Shown here: positions 42,961-55,455 of the stretch, in pieces
Numbering within the stretch: position 1 is the first letter of the stretch
Layout of the letters: each line of letters opens with the position of its first letter
DNA from: Sclerotiophoma versabilis
Taxonomy: Eukaryota > Ascomycota > Dothideomycetes > Pleosporales > Didymellaceae
Reading direction: 5' to 3'
Assembly: GCA_012274445.1 (NCBI GenBank)
Contig: JAAROD010000029.1
Location: forward strand, 310,001 to 374,000
Length of the DNA: 64,000 bases
Made by a program: the position numbers and the translations under genes
The notes under the pieces: generated by a model
What the model was told of the DNA's origin: nothing
Databases searched by the model: none
What the model saw: the letters and a program-made list of their open reading frames with translations, nothing else

Positions 42961-45375
42961 ATGGGCATATTGGGAGGCTCGCGGAAGCCTGCGCAAGGCA
43001 GCAACGAGGCACCAACTTCTTCGCCTCAAAACGAGAAGAACTCGGCTCCAAGCAGAAAGTGGAACCTTGGAATCCTGAGTGATCCCCTTACTGATGAAGT
43101 GCCTGGTAAGTTGAGCGTTTCGGCGCCGTCGCATTCTGCACACTGACAACTCCAGGATCTGTCATCCTCCTCTCGAAAGCACACAACCGCAACGAGCCGC
43201 TCGGTCTACAGCACGCGCGCGCAAGAACCTCTGCGTCTTCTCTCCCATCAGCTTACGGACATTCTCGAAGCGCCTCCCGTGGCTCCCGCCACTCATCACG
43301 ATCACGGCAGCCGGAGAAGAAGCGCACCAAGGATGGGAAGTTTATATTAGAGCCGCAGCCTGAGGACTCGGCAAACGACCCGCTCAACTGGAAGCAGCTT
43401 CGACGAGATGCGGCACTAATATCACTTGGTTTCTACTGCATGCTCGGTGGAGGTATGACACCTATCTTGGCTGCTGGTTTCAACGACGTTGCAGAAACAT
43501 ACGGTGTAGGCCTCTCTCAGGTGGCTTTGACAACCGGCCTCTACATGCTGGGACTGGGTCTTGGGAGTGTTCTTGCATCACCCACTGCCATCTTGTTCGG
43601 CAAGAGGCCCGTTTATTTGGTTGCAATTGTCTTGTTTACGCTCTCTTCAGTATGGTGTGCCCTCTCGCCAAACTACGCTTCACTGGTTATTGCACGGATC
43701 GTCCAAGGATTCGCGGTTTCACCGGTTGAATGCCTCCCGAGTGCTACAATCGCTGAGATCTTCTTCCTTCACGAACGAGCCTACCGTCTGGGTGTCTACA
43801 CTTTGTTGTTGCTAGGCGGGAAGAACTTGATACCGCTAGTCAGCGCGGCTATCGTACAAAGTCTGGGATGGAGATGGGTCTTTTGGATAGTTGCTATCGT
43901 CGTGGGATTTTCTTTCTTCTTGATCTTTTTCTTCGTGCCCGAAACCTTCTGGGACCGTACACCGATACCGCGAGCTCGAGGTCACGCGCGCAGCCGCAGT
44001 CATAGCCCGAGACGACAAAAGCATTTTCATCTACCGACGAGGCACCACAAGAAGTCTACAGATGAACTGACAGGGCCAGCGGTCACCTCCACGGCTGCTG
44101 CTCCACTAGCCGCGACACCTCTCGACCATCCCAAGAAGACACACAAGACTGCTCATGTTGGTTTTGCAGACGACTTGGAGCACAACACGCCTGGAGCACA
44201 CACAGATGGTGGACTACAAACACCACGCTCTCCTATCAGTATCCACTCTTCACCCCCAGGAACTCCACGACACGATCACTTCCCACATATGCCAGACCAC
44301 GCGATCTCGGATCCTGAGAAGCAGGACCAAACTTCTGGTAGCCGGAGTCTGTCCTCTACAGAGCCCGGACGGACACTGGATGCCGATCAAACTTCAGAGC
44401 AGCTTTCTATACACTACACAGACTACTACCGTACGGCGCCTGCAAAGACCTACCGCCAGTCGCTGAAGCCTTGGAATGGACGTCTCGCCAAAGATAAATG
44501 GATCAAGGTCATGGTCAGACCGTTCATCCTCTTTGCGTACCCAGCTGTCCTGTGGTCTTCGTTGGTCTACGCGCTTGCCGTTGGTTGGCTTATCGTCTTG
44601 TCAGAATCTGTTGCGCATGTCTACCAGAACCGCGAATCATACAACTTCACCGCGCTGCAAGTCGGCCTCGTGTACATATCACCTTTCGTAGGTGGTGTGC
44701 TAGGAACAGCCGTTGCGGGGAAGGTATCAGATCTGATTGTGAGGTTTATGGCACGTCGAAATGATGGTGTGTACGAGCCCGAGTTTCGCCTAGTCATGGC
44801 TTTGCCCATTACAATCAGCACGGTTATTGGCCTTATGGGCTTTGGATGGAGCGCTGAGGAGAAGGATTTGTGGATTGTACCAACGGTAAGAACGCTACTC
44901 TTACTGTTAGGAAGTTGATACTAACGATCATAAGGTCTTCTTTGGTGTCATCAGCTTCGGTTGCTGTCTAGCTTCTACTACCGCGATCACTTTCGTTGTT
45001 GACTCCTACCGTGTATACGCTGGTGAAGCACTGGTCACGCTGAACTTTAGTAAGAGTACGTTAATTCTTCGCGCGTTGCTGGCATTTGACGCTAGTACGA
45101 TGACGATGATAACGACGATACTGACGACGTATAGACGTTCTCCATGGCTTCATCTTCTCATTGTTCTTCCCTCACTGGCTTGAGGCTAAGGGACCTAAGA
45201 GCACCTTCCTGGCAGTTGGTAAGTTCTCGAAGACTGTGAGATTGAATGCCATTTGACTAATTACGAACCAGGTGGTATTCAATTGGGCTGCATGCTCTTC
45301 TCAATTCCAATGTACATCTACGGCAAGCGAGCGCGCATGTGGACGGTCAGGAAAAACCTTATGGAGAAGTTCTGA
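42961..45375 (+). CDS. MFS transporter (DHA1-like drug/polyamine:H+ antiporter type) with long central loop
   Basis: Twelve-helix major facilitator, probably plasma membrane, exporting drugs or polyamine-like compounds. Exons are 42961-43105, 43156-44885, 44935-45055, 45135-45218 and 45272-45375, giving 727 residues. The N-terminal cytosolic tail is Ser/Arg-rich and ends in ANDPLNWKQLRRDAALI, the NP-x-NW motif of the DHA1 group. Helices 1-6 include MLGLGLGSVLASPTAILFGK and the motif C-like VIARIVQGFAVSPVECLPSA. Between helices 6 and 7 lies an unusually long (about 170 residues) His/Ser/Pro-rich loop (SRSHSPRRQKHFHLPTRHHK). Helices 7-12 follow, ending YGKRARMWTVRKNLMEKF. Substrate cannot be told from the sequence. 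Confidence 0.88.
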
Positions 45376-46673
45376 GTTTACACTGAGTTCATACTGAGTT
45401 CACGATGTTCGGTGATGGTACCGACATCCCCAAGCGCGGCTCCGGCACGACGTTACGATTTGCTTGGCATTACTCATGGCGTTCTTCTGGAAGCACACAC
45501 GGCATTGGAGTGGATCTTCCCCATGTTTCCCCCAGACTCTCCACGCAGCAGTCACAGCATTTTCGGTGCGTATCCCGCCAGTCTCCATGCAAAGGTCTAG
45601 CATTTCCGCGGGGTAAACACGAGCCTCCCGTTCTTCGGTGCAGGAAATAGATTTTCATGTCGTAAATATGGATTCTCGTGACTCGTCTAGATGTTTCTGT
45701 AGGGTCATCCCTCCTATCTTGCATGTTTGTGGCCGAACTGGCAAGCCATTGCGCCAGTCAAGACTCGCTGATCGGCCAGAGAAAATCGTAGAAGCAGCAG
45801 AGCCGCATCAGCCATTGAGGCTGTAGTCTCAATGTCCAAGATCCCTATCACGAGCCATCATCAGCCAGTGTCAGCTGGACGATATGTATAATGCTTTCAC
45901 CGTCTCTTGCCGCAGGACTGTCCTCGTGAGCCGTATCTTCAACGGCTTTACTGCTGCTACTGTATCGGAGCTTTCCCGACTCTCGACAGGCAGTCAAAGA
46001 TAGGTCTGGATGCCCTGCATGAAAACCTGACGATGTCGGAGCCGCACGCTTGCAGACGTGGCATTATCATAGTTCGCGATATCGTGAAGCGCCATGATGC
46101 ATGATGTGGAGGGTACTATCCTAATGCGGTAACTATACCCATCTTCCCCACATTCACTCGTATCAGGGATAACTAGCGGCGTCGATCCACGATTCGCCTC
46201 AATGCAACAAGATAACATCGCGAAGAACATCTTCGAGATGCGACTCATGATACTGTGCTCAATAGACGGCCATAATCTATCCAATCCGTGTCGTGTTTTC
46301 CGCGTGAACGGGCGTCCTCCCATAGATGGGTTTATTGAGGGTTAAAGGTCAGATCCGGTGCTGTGGCTGGCCAATCATCCTCGCACTGATGCAGCTGCGA
46401 CGCAAGACAATGCAAGCGCACTCGCCTCAAATCCGAGTTCGGGCGATCTAGGCTGGTTTGCCTCTATTCCCAACCACAAGACGAGGTTTTATCAGCTGCT
46501 CTATCTTGGCCCCTTGTTACATTGATACGCAACGGTTCCTATCGGCTGTGTCATCATTGCATCTTCACCTGCATTAATTGGCGACGGCCCCTCTTGCATC
46601 TTCTTTCCATCCTGGGGTATCACACCATCGTCTTTCGACATTTCCCATTCTGTCAAATTGGCAAATAACAGAC
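45376..46673. other. Intergenic, MFS transporter to Zn2Cys6 factor
   Basis: About 1.3 kb. It holds the transporter's 3' flank and the regulator's promoter. No gene is supported, and small frames on both strands are unremarkable. Confidence 0.45.
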
Positions 46674-48867
46674 ATGCCCGCTTTGGCTGAACAGAACCCA
46701 CTTGCACAAGACCTGAAGACCAAGAAGACCAAATCCAGGAATGGTTGCGGTCGTTGCAAGTTGAAGCGAGTAAGTCTCCACAAATACCCCTTCCAAGCAT
46801 GACCCTCTAACTCTGTTCCAGCTCAAATGCGACGAGACCGCCGGATCGTGTCTCCAATGTAAGAAGAGAAACGTCCCTTGTCCTGGTTACGAGAAGACCC
46901 TGAAGTGGTCCACCAAGTATGAGGTTTTCCAATCCACAGAGTTCACATCATCAATCTCCAAGCCAAGGACGGGTTCAGCTGGAGTTCGCAAGCTTTCCAA
47001 GGGAACAGGAACTTCGCTTCCAAAGAATGTTGCCAACGGCATCGAAGCACTTGCTGCTGTGCTTCCTGCAAGTAGGAAGGGTGCAGATATTGAGATGACC
47101 GGCAATGACAAGCATGCGACACCTCCACTGGCCTCACCACCTTCTTTGGAGGAACCCATCATCACTCAGGAGTCTTCCACAGAGGACGAGGCCTCCCCTC
47201 GAGACCTTGAGCTGTTCCCAATGGATGACATCAATGTTTTGAATCCTGCAATGCTTGATGGTTTCGTTGGCGCACTCCCACTTCCTAACGAAGAATTTCA
47301 TTTTGATTCGTTCGACAACACTGACCTTGACTCTACTGGTCTGGACAACTTCGATAGCTTCAGTGGCTTCGACTTTGACACAAACCATTCTCATTTCGAA
47401 CACAACGAATCATCAACAGAGTCATCAGTGTTGACCACTCGCGAGTCCAGCCGAGAAGCCAGTTCTCCTCGCCTTTCAAGGTCACTACTTTTAGGGTTCT
47501 ACAGGCTTCCTAGTCCCTCACCCAACCCCTCGTCGCCGGACGACCAGGAGTCACTTCTCATTCAGCACTACTTCAAAGATGTGTGCGCAGTTTTCTCTTC
47601 TTTCGATTCACATCTCAATCCTTTCAGGACAACGATTGGCAAGATCTATCAAGACTCACCTTCGATTAGCTACGCCATTCAGTCCATGTCCGCAGCCCAC
47701 CTCGCGAACACATTTCCGTATATGGCAGCGATTGGGAATGAACTCCAGCGCAAGGCGGTGGCAGCACTTCAGGAAGAACTGCCTTTGGCGCAAGCTGGCC
47801 AGATCAGCTGTACAAGGACATTCCTCAGCATCATGATGCTTGGTCTTACCACGTCATGGCATGACAGCAATGCCCTCGGTACAGAATTTCTCGCTACTGC
47901 CCGGGGTCTTATCCTGCCGAAGCTGATGGACAGATCCCAGGAAGCCGAGGTGCAGCGTGAAGCACAGTTCTTCGAGGAGTCTCTCATCTACTGGGAGATG
48001 GTCATGGGCTTCGTGACGGAAGATGCTATGAGCTTCTCGCGACCATCAGGTATGCGCCCCCGGGTAGTATCCAACAAGAAGAGCACTCCTGCAGGCCGAC
48101 GTCCAGACGGTAAGATTGTGCCTCATCCCTGGACAGGCGTTGCCCCGATGATCCAAGCTCTTTTCGCTGAGGTTGGCCGCCTTGTCCGCAGTGAGCGGTC
48201 ACTCAACAGGGACTCTGTCATGGATCTTATCCGTCGCCAAGAGAACCTCTTCAACGCAACATCCCTGGAGGAAGACCTTTTAGCTGTGGACTACCCCTCG
48301 GTCGACGAGATTGCGGACACTGGTGATGACCGTACGCCAAAGGAGCACTTCACTGTTCTTGCGGAGGCATACCGTTGCGCTGGCCTGCTCGAGCTGTACC
48401 GTGTCTTTCCTTCCATCTTACGCAAGCGTTTGGGAAGCAACAAGCTGCCTGTGTCTGAGAGTGTCGACTTCCGCTTTCCAATGCCCCGCTTCGAGACTCC
48501 ATACGAAGACGCCGACATGAAGCTGTGGCTCAACTCTCTTGCCATGCACATCCTGCAGAAGATCGAGTCTCTGCCAGCATCTTCGGGCACGTTCTGCATC
48601 CAGCAACTCGTCCTTACTGTAGCTGCCTGCGAGCTCAGATTCGTCTCGTCGGTCGACTTCTTCGACGTGCACGCCAATGACTCCAAGGTGCTTCAGGCGA
48701 GAGAGAAGGTTATCCGACGTCTGGAGGTGTATGCCCACCGCCTGCCTGGCAAGCCACTTCGTCAATTCATCACACTGATCAAGGAGACGTGGCGACAGTC
48801 AGACGAGGGCAACGATGCCTTCTGGATTGACATCATGAACGAGAAAGGATGGCATACCATCATGTGA
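46674..48867 (+). CDS. Zn2Cys6 fungal transcription factor
   Basis: Nuclear regulator with an N-terminal binuclear zinc cluster. Exons are 46674-46769 and 46822-48867 with a 52-base intron inside the cluster, giving 713 residues. The cysteines at 25, 28, 35, 42, 45 and 52 fit C-x2-C-x6-C-x6-C-x2-C-x6-C exactly, with the basic linker CKLKRLKC restored by splicing. An acidic/Ser-rich region follows (about 170-270; FHFDSFDNTDLDSTGLDNFD), a candidate activation domain. From about residue 290 to the end is a helical Fungal-trans-2-type regulatory region starting DDQESLLIQHYFKDVCAVFS, with SMSAAHLAN and IYWEMVMGFV. Its targets are unknown. Its neighbour 1.3 kb upstream is an MFS transporter, so regulation of that gene is conceivable but untested. 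Confidence 0.93.
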
Positions 48868-50022
48868 ATGATGCGTTGTCATCTGCCTTATTCAACGACC
48901 TCATGTGTCCACGACCTTTACATCTTGCATAGCGCCTTCAAACTGGAGCCTCCCAAAGGCACCACCTTATTCCGTCGTCCTCATGCTACGACATTCTGTT
49001 TCAGCACATCCTGTACTTCAGCGTTATCTGGCTCACGGCGTTACATCTTTCCTGCCTCGAACCGTGTTGCCTACAACTTGGCTCCATCGATGACTGGCCC
49101 TCTGGTCTCGATCAGTGCGACATTAATCCATACACTCGGTTCGACTCGAACCTTTAATCACGACTGTCATCTAGACTATCCGAACGAGTATCATATCACC
49201 GGTGATGTGAACTAGTGACCCGATCACTCGCGGCAACGCACACGATACCCTCTGCGACAACACGCCTGCAGCCCTCCTCTGGACTTTGCGCCCTGCCTTG
49301 CAACGACACCCTTTTGCGACCTTCTGCAATTTTCCGGAGCCCATCTGCGGTTGACTCCCACTGCAAGACCATTGCTACATACCCTTGCGATACTTACGAT
49401 AATACCCGCTGCGACTTCAGCCTCCAGCCGCCTAATGGCGATATAATACAGATACCCATAGCGACAAGCCTGGACTCTCTTTCTTCCCAAGTGCTTTGCC
49501 CATGTTTGTTTGCATTTCCTTTTGGGCAGGTAAGGCAGGTTATGCTTGTGCTGTTGACACTGTTGGAACCGCGCAACAACCCTCGACTGGTCTGCGTCCC
49601 TTTGCAGCTGCCCACACACGCGACGCCCGTCTGGACTGGAATACACATCGCTTCGTTTTGTTTTCTAGCGCACACCTGTTTTTCCTTTGATTGTATATAG
49701 ACGTCTTGCTTTACGATACCCCAGCAGCGTTCTGTCGGCGTTTTGTTTACGATACCCATTTACTTTGTACCATCTTTGCATGGCAATGGCGAGGAAAAGA
49801 AGGCATCATGACGGAAGAAGAAGGGGGTGAGATGTAGGTGTCGCCATCGACTGGGGATGAAACCTCACTCGACGTCTTGCAGTGGATGAAACCCTTCAAG
49901 AGCGCACCTGAACGTGTATCATACTTCATTAGGGTATATAGACCATACATACGGCCTCCTGCATCGCTGAAAACGCATGCCTAGGCATTAGATACCAACA
50001 TAAGCGCCGCATGTGCGTGAAA
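48868..50022. other. Intergenic between convergent regulator and single-pass membrane protein genes
   Basis: About 1.15 kb of 3' flanking DNA. Open frames (49215-49700 + and 49224-49646 -) overlap each other on opposite strands and have no recognisable domain, so I treat them as chance. Confidence 0.4.
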
Positions 50023-50826
50023 TCACATCACCGGCCTGTTAGACTCATCATCGTCTTCACTGTCATACGCAATAAACTCCCTCCTCCCACTCGAACTCTT
50101 GACAACAAAGTACCGTGTCGCCTCGTACGCTCTGATCTTCTTGTCTGCGCCAGGGCTGAAGACACTATCCTTCTCGCTCATTTGAGTAGGAATAGCAAGG
50201 AGCAATCGTTCGGTGCCGGGAAGTCGAAGCGCCTTCTCAGACGAAATCGCATCCTCCTCAGAACCTGCGGAGGAGCTGGAGAACCAGCGCATGCACAGAT
50301 GAATACCCTCAGCAACACACGCCAGAATCGTAACGGCGACGATGATCTGCAGCACCCAGAGCGTGAGGCACGAGCCGTTGTACGCTGAGAACGTTTCGGG
50401 CTCCGCGTAGCACACTATTCTCTCGTCTGGTCGCGACGTCGGTCTTGGCTTCAAGTTCATGAGGACTTCTGTGGGCAGTGGCTTCTCCTCATCATGGCTG
50501 GGGTAAGCTGTGCTCGACAAGATCTTGTCGCGCACGTAGGATTCATAGAGATCGGGTCTCGCGTGGCGAAATTCTTCTAGCTCAGGACCCAGGTTGGCAC
50601 ATTTGTCAAGAGTTTGTTGGTGGTAGGGGGAGGCGCTGGGTGTTGGGTCCGTGGGTTTCCAGTTAGCGGGTGTCCAGTGTGCGGCTGAGGGGGTTTCGAG
50701 GGGGTTGAGGGCATCTGAGACGAGGACGCAGCGGCAGTGTGTCCGTGCTTGTGTCCGTGTCGGTGCGGCGAGTGTTGTTGTTGTTGTGGAGAGTAAGAAT
50801 GTTGTGAGGAGTGTTGAAGTGCGCAT
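50023..50826 (-). CDS. Small single-pass membrane protein with signal peptide, unknown function
   Basis: A 267-residue frame. I chose the ATG at 50826 because it opens a clear signal peptide, MRTSTLLTTFLLSTTTTTLA followed by AP; a frame start 12 residues earlier weakens it. The presumed extracellular part (about 21-140) is Pro/Thr-rich and has five or so cysteines (THCRCVLVS, LDKCANLG, ERIVCYAEP, NGSCLTLWV). One transmembrane helix, LWVLQIIVAVTILACVAEGI, is followed by a Ser-rich cytosolic tail with acidic residues (IAYDSEDDDESNRPVM). I do not recognise the family. The topology would fit a surface sensor or adhesion-like protein, which is inference. Confidence 0.7.
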   Translation of the reverse strand: MRTSTLLTTFLLSTTTTTLAAPTRTQARTHCRCVLVSDALNPLETPSAAHWTPANWKPTDPTPSASPYHQQTLDKCANLGPELEEFRHARPDLYESYVRDKILSSTAYPSHDEEKPLPTEVLMNLKPRPTSRPDERIVCYAEPETFSAYNGSCLTLWVLQIIVAVTILACVAEGIHLCMRWFSSSSAGSEEDAISSEKALRLPGTERLLLAIPTQMSEKDSVFSPGADKKIRAYEATRYFVVKSSSGRREFIAYDSEDDDESNRPVM

Positions 50827-53668
50827 GGCTGCGGTGTTGTGAGTTCGAAGGCTGAGCTGCATAAGATGTTAATTGCGAGTTCCTTTAAAGCAACAGGGGA
50901 TGTACTCACTCAGACCCCTGCTCTTCCTCAGAATAGCGCTCTTATCTATTGGGAATGTCGACAATTGAGCTGCCGGATGCGTCGAGATTGACGTGACACA
51001 AAGTCAAAATACTGCTGCAAGCTGCTGACAAGGCCCAACGGTTTGGTGTGGTGCTGTTGGTATGTCGATCAGAGATGTGCAGTTGCGATCCTTCGTATCT
51101 GACGACGTCTACAATGATTTCGCAGTAAATGGAGAGTAGCAGCCAAACACGAGCGGCGTCCGCTCCGTACATGTACTCAACCGGTCGCTTGTGAGCCCGG
51201 TCCCAGTCGAACCTTCCCACCTTGGTGTGACATGCACTAATATCGCACTCACTCTCGTCTCAGCTCCGCCCGCGGGCGGCCGGCTCTAGATGCCCTCACC
51301 ATGCCCGGTCGCTATCTACCAGATCCCGTCCAAGCGCCACAATAAGCATGCTATTAGGCCGCTAAGAGTTGCACCGCAAACGCAGTGCTGAAAACGTGCA
51401 GTGAAGGGCCTGTGCACAAGGGCTAGATCTTAGGCTCACAGGCGCCCAAAGCTCGGCAGGCACAGCCGTACTGCTGCTTGATTGCAAGTGCACTGGCTTC
51501 GGCAGCCCCGCAGGTCCAAATTGAACAGTTGCTGAGACTTTGCGGTATTTGGGCCTGAAGCGCGTGATTTACGGCGCTGGTTTCGATATTATGCGGAAGA
51601 CGTGATGCCGCGTTCCGGGAGTCGCGACTCCAACCTCGTAAAACACAGACCCAGCACACAGACTCACATCACGCTTTTCATGATCTACGACAGCGATTCA
51701 GAACTTCTCGTATCCGAGAGACAATCGCTGCAGCCTGCGGAAACAACCCCGGGTGCACCCTTCCTACCTATCCTCTGAGAGCACCGCCTTGACCACCCTG
51801 TCTATTAATATTACCTTCCCCATGCGTTGTATGGCTGGGTCTGGCATCTCATTTCGCAGTACGAGGCTGCCCGTCCCCACGTGCGCACCGGTGAAAGGTG
51901 GTGCCACAACGCTCTTCGTGCCCGTTCGATGTAGCGCGCAGACAGATTTGCAGAAAATCACACTTCGCTTCGACAAAATCTGCCTTACCACCGTTGGTCC
52001 CACCAGCGGAAAAATGGAGAGAGGAATCAGATGGACGCATTGCACCACACGGGGCACGACGTGTTTGCGGGCCAAGGGCGCCGCGGCCTCCGCACTGCCA
52101 GACGTCTGATCTTTGTCCAAAAGCATGGTTCTCTGCGGAGTACAAAACTGTGCACGTCTGGTGCAGTTGTCAGGAAACACATGATAGCTGTTGCGAAACG
52201 AGCCAGGGGCCAAGCTTCGCGTGTAAAGCTTAACGGCTGATAACGTAGCCTTGAAACCGGCGGCCGTCGAAACCACAGAGCTGGAGTTTTGACATTGACA
52301 GCATGCAGACCCAGCGTAGAGACTGGTGTCACCATGAAGCGGGTTGTGGGTGCGACACGGTTCGCAGTCAGGCGTTCAACACACTTGAGTTGAAGACAAT
52401 CGCTGCACGAGGAGCTTCAGGGGTCAGGTTCGGCATTGCAGTCTTCTTTGTGGGACCACAAAAGACATGCGGTGGTTACATATCGAGAGAATTGACTGTC
52501 TACATAGGAATTTCACACCGGTACAGACTCACCGTTTGCGGGGATGGTGTCAACGCCTCTCCTCACATGCCTGACTGGACCACCCTTCTACTATGCCAAC
52601 AATCCGACAACAAGGCTTTCTTGTAGTGATGGTGTGCGGCATCAGCATCAACACTCAGCTCGTTGCTTTTTGCTGCCACCGAATACATGCGGCTCTAGGC
52701 TGCGAGATCTGCTACACAAAATGCTCATTACCGTTCCGGTGTTGTGGAGAAAGAAAGTCTTCTGGTATCATTGAATACGAAGATGACTGCAAAGTGTTAC
52801 AAGGGAAAAACAGCTTCTTTCTCAACTCTCACATGAGTTTCCAAGCCTTCTACAGGGCAGGATAATTCATCGCGACATTTTGCGTCCGCATCACGACTTG
52901 TTAATGTCTTCCTGAAACGGCAATGCCTCGAAGTTGCACAAACAAAAATAAGTAAGCAGCCGCAGCCTTGGAATTATGCATATTCGGAACCCAAAGGCAG
53001 TGCCGGAGACTTTTAGGCACATCAAAGAGAAGGGTTACCAATCAAACCAAGTACTGTCCGAAGGTCTTCGTCCGTTGTTTGCGCCATCTGTCTGCTGACG
53101 GACCCTGAGAAGCGACCAAGCTACTCGAGGCAGCCACGTTGCGTAAGAATCGCGGAAGTCGCTTCAACTCACCATGACCATCGACCAATTACCAAGAAGA
53201 ATGAACGAGGAACATGCGCTTTTGTCCGCTTAGAATTGTCGCTCAAATGCGCAGCCCTCATATTGGTAGACCCTTATCTTCCGCTGACAGCTTAACGTGA
53301 AGGCACGATGCCTAACGCAGGTAAACCCTCTTCTGCCCTATGGTACTCAGGTGTATACATCACGTCGATCCCATCAGCGCCATCATCATGTGGAACTTGG
53401 CATCATACGGAGTCATCGCATAATGCAAGAGAGTCTGACAAACGCCGATATGTTGCACGGCGTTGAGATGGACTTAAGGCAAATGCGTGAATGCACGAAG
53501 ATATAAACCAAGTATGCGTGTAGAGGCGCCAGAAAGGCAACTAGCACTGACCATCTCCTGTCTCCTACTGCTCAAACAGTTCTAAACACCGCTTTGAGGT
53601 GTAGCCTTCCAAGCTGTACTTGGACAACTCTCACTTCTTGCACCTACGTACGGCCTTTCTCCTTCACA
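50827..53668. other. 2.8-kb gene-free interval before the second MFS transporter
   Basis: No convincing gene on either strand. A 90-residue frame at 52593-52865 (+) has nine cysteines but no good signal peptide. Frames at 51753-52276 overlap on opposite strands and look accidental. The end of the interval is the MFS promoter. Confidence 0.45.
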
Positions 53669-55455
53669 ATGTCTTATCTGTTCCGGCATTCGACGGTGGG
53701 AACGGTTCTCCACTACATCCGCCATCGCAACTTCGACTTTTCCCGTACCAAAGCGAAGGCAATATCACCTTCCTCCTCAACCGATGACGTCCCTGTTGCG
53801 GTCCCAGCAGACAGTATTATTGGTGCTGAACTCAAACTCGAGCAAAGCGCAACCCTCGTGGGCTGGGATGGTCCCAATGACCCAAGCAACCCTCAGAACT
53901 GGCCGATGAAGGATAAGGTCCTTATGACCACTCTTATCGGCCTCTACACGTTCGCTGTGTACGTCGGCTCGTCCATCTACACACCCTCGCAGGAAGCGGT
54001 ACAGGAGGTATTTCACAAGTCGCACGTGGAAGGCTCGTTGGGCCTCGCACTGTACGTGCTAGGGTACGGCATAGGATGCCTGCTCTTCTCGCCCATTTCA
54101 GAGATCCCAGCCGTTGGAAGAAACCCTCCATACGCCATATCTGGCTTTCTCTTCGTCATTCTGTGCATTCCGACTGCGCTCGTGAACAATTACCCGGGCT
54201 TAATGGTCCTGCGGTTCCTGCTTGGTTTCATGGCCTCACCTTGCCTGGCTACTGCAGGAGCGTCTCTAGCCGACATCTGGGCCATGGCTGAGTTTCCCTT
54301 TGCTGTGGCGTTGTGGGCTGCTACGGCGACGATGGGGTAAGTGAGGCTCATTTCTTCCGTAAGATACCTACTAATTGTTGAAAGACCTGCTCTTGGTCCA
54401 ACGCTTTCGACCTACGCCGTCCGCGATCTAGGCTGGAGGTTCTCGGCTTGGGAACTCATGATCATCGCTGGACCAGTCTATATTCTGATGCTATGCGTTC
54501 TGCCCGAATCCTCAGCTCCTACGATTCTGTACTACAAAGCGAAGCGCCTCCGCGAAGAAACTGGTAACCAGAGATTGATGTCAGATGCAGAGAAGAAGCA
54601 GATGAACCTAAAGGCCTCCAGCCTCTTGTTTGATGCTCTGATCAAGCCCTGGGAAATTAATGCGCTTGATCCCGCTATCCTGTTCACTACGCTCTAGTGA
54701 GTAGGATCCGTGTTGTGATCTGCCACAGTCTGCTAACAGGTGCAGCATGGGTTTGTGCTACGGCACATACTATTCCTTCTTCGAGTCACTACCTCTGGTG
54801 TATCCGGTCATGTACGGCTTCTCCGGTGAAAGCACCGGCCTTGTGTTCCTCGTTGTTGCACCAGCTGGACTGCTCGCGTTCACTGTCCACTGCATCTACC
54901 TCAAGTACAGATGTTTCCCCAGGATGATGAATGGCACTTTTGGGGAACTGGAGAATCATTTGCTGCCGGGTCTGTTCGCGAGCCCCGTCATCTGCATTGG
55001 GCTGTTCATGTTTGGTAAATTACATCCCTCTTATGGCTGCAAGCAGGGTTCGCTAACGATTTCTACAGCATGGACCGCTCGTCCGTCAGTACATTGGATG
55101 GCACCAACGTGAGTTTAGCAAGTTTTAATTGACAAAAGCGTACGCTAATGATGCCTGCAGCATTGGTCTGGGCCTCGCCATCTTCGGCACCTATTTTGTC
55201 GCTCAATCTGTCCTACTTTATATCCCCAACATCTACCCTCGTTATGCCGCCAGCATCTTCTCAGCAAACAGTCTGTCAAGGAGCTTATTCGCATTTGCGG
55301 CAGTCCTGTTCTCGAGACCCATGTTCCGAGGAATTGGCATCGATGGGGGTGTCAGCCTGCTCGCTGGATTTATGGTCCTGTGCACTGTTGGCATGTGGGT
55401 ATTGTTCCAGTTCGGTAAGAGTATGAGAGAAAGGAGTAGGTTTGCTGTTGCTTAG
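53669..55455 (+). CDS. MFS transporter (DHA1 family, multidrug/fluconazole-resistance-like)
   Basis: Twelve-helix proton antiporter, probably plasma membrane. Exons are 53669-54336, 54385-54696, 54746-55014, 55069-55108 (40 bases) and 55161-55455, giving 527 residues. The N-terminal tail ends VGWDGPNDPSNPQNWPMKDK, the hallmark of this group. Helix 1-2 has YTFAVYVGSSIYTPSQEAVQ and helix 2-3 LALYVLGYGIGCLLFSPISE. The motif C region is VLRFLLGFMASPCLATAGAS and the helix 5 part GPALGPTLSTYAVRDLGWRF spans a splice. The middle loop includes KAKRLREETGNQRLMSD. Helix 11-12 includes YPRYAASIFSANSLSRSLFA. It is more compact than the transporter at 42961 and not a recent duplicate of it. Confidence 0.92.

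Noticed and set aside
49215..49700. Plus-strand frame of 161 residues and overlapping minus-strand frame of 140 residues downstream of the Zn2Cys6 gene
   Set aside because: They overlap on opposite strands, lack domains or signal peptides, and sit where 3' UTRs are expected.
42961..55455. Secondary-metabolite gene cluster
   Set aside because: Transporters and a Zn2Cys6 factor are present, but there is no PKS, NRPS, terpene cyclase, DMAT or intact tailoring oxidase; the only P450 is a distant pseudogene.
42961..55455. The two MFS genes as a recent tandem duplication
   Set aside because: Their lengths (727 and 527 residues), intron positions and loop sequences differ strongly, so they are at most anciently related.
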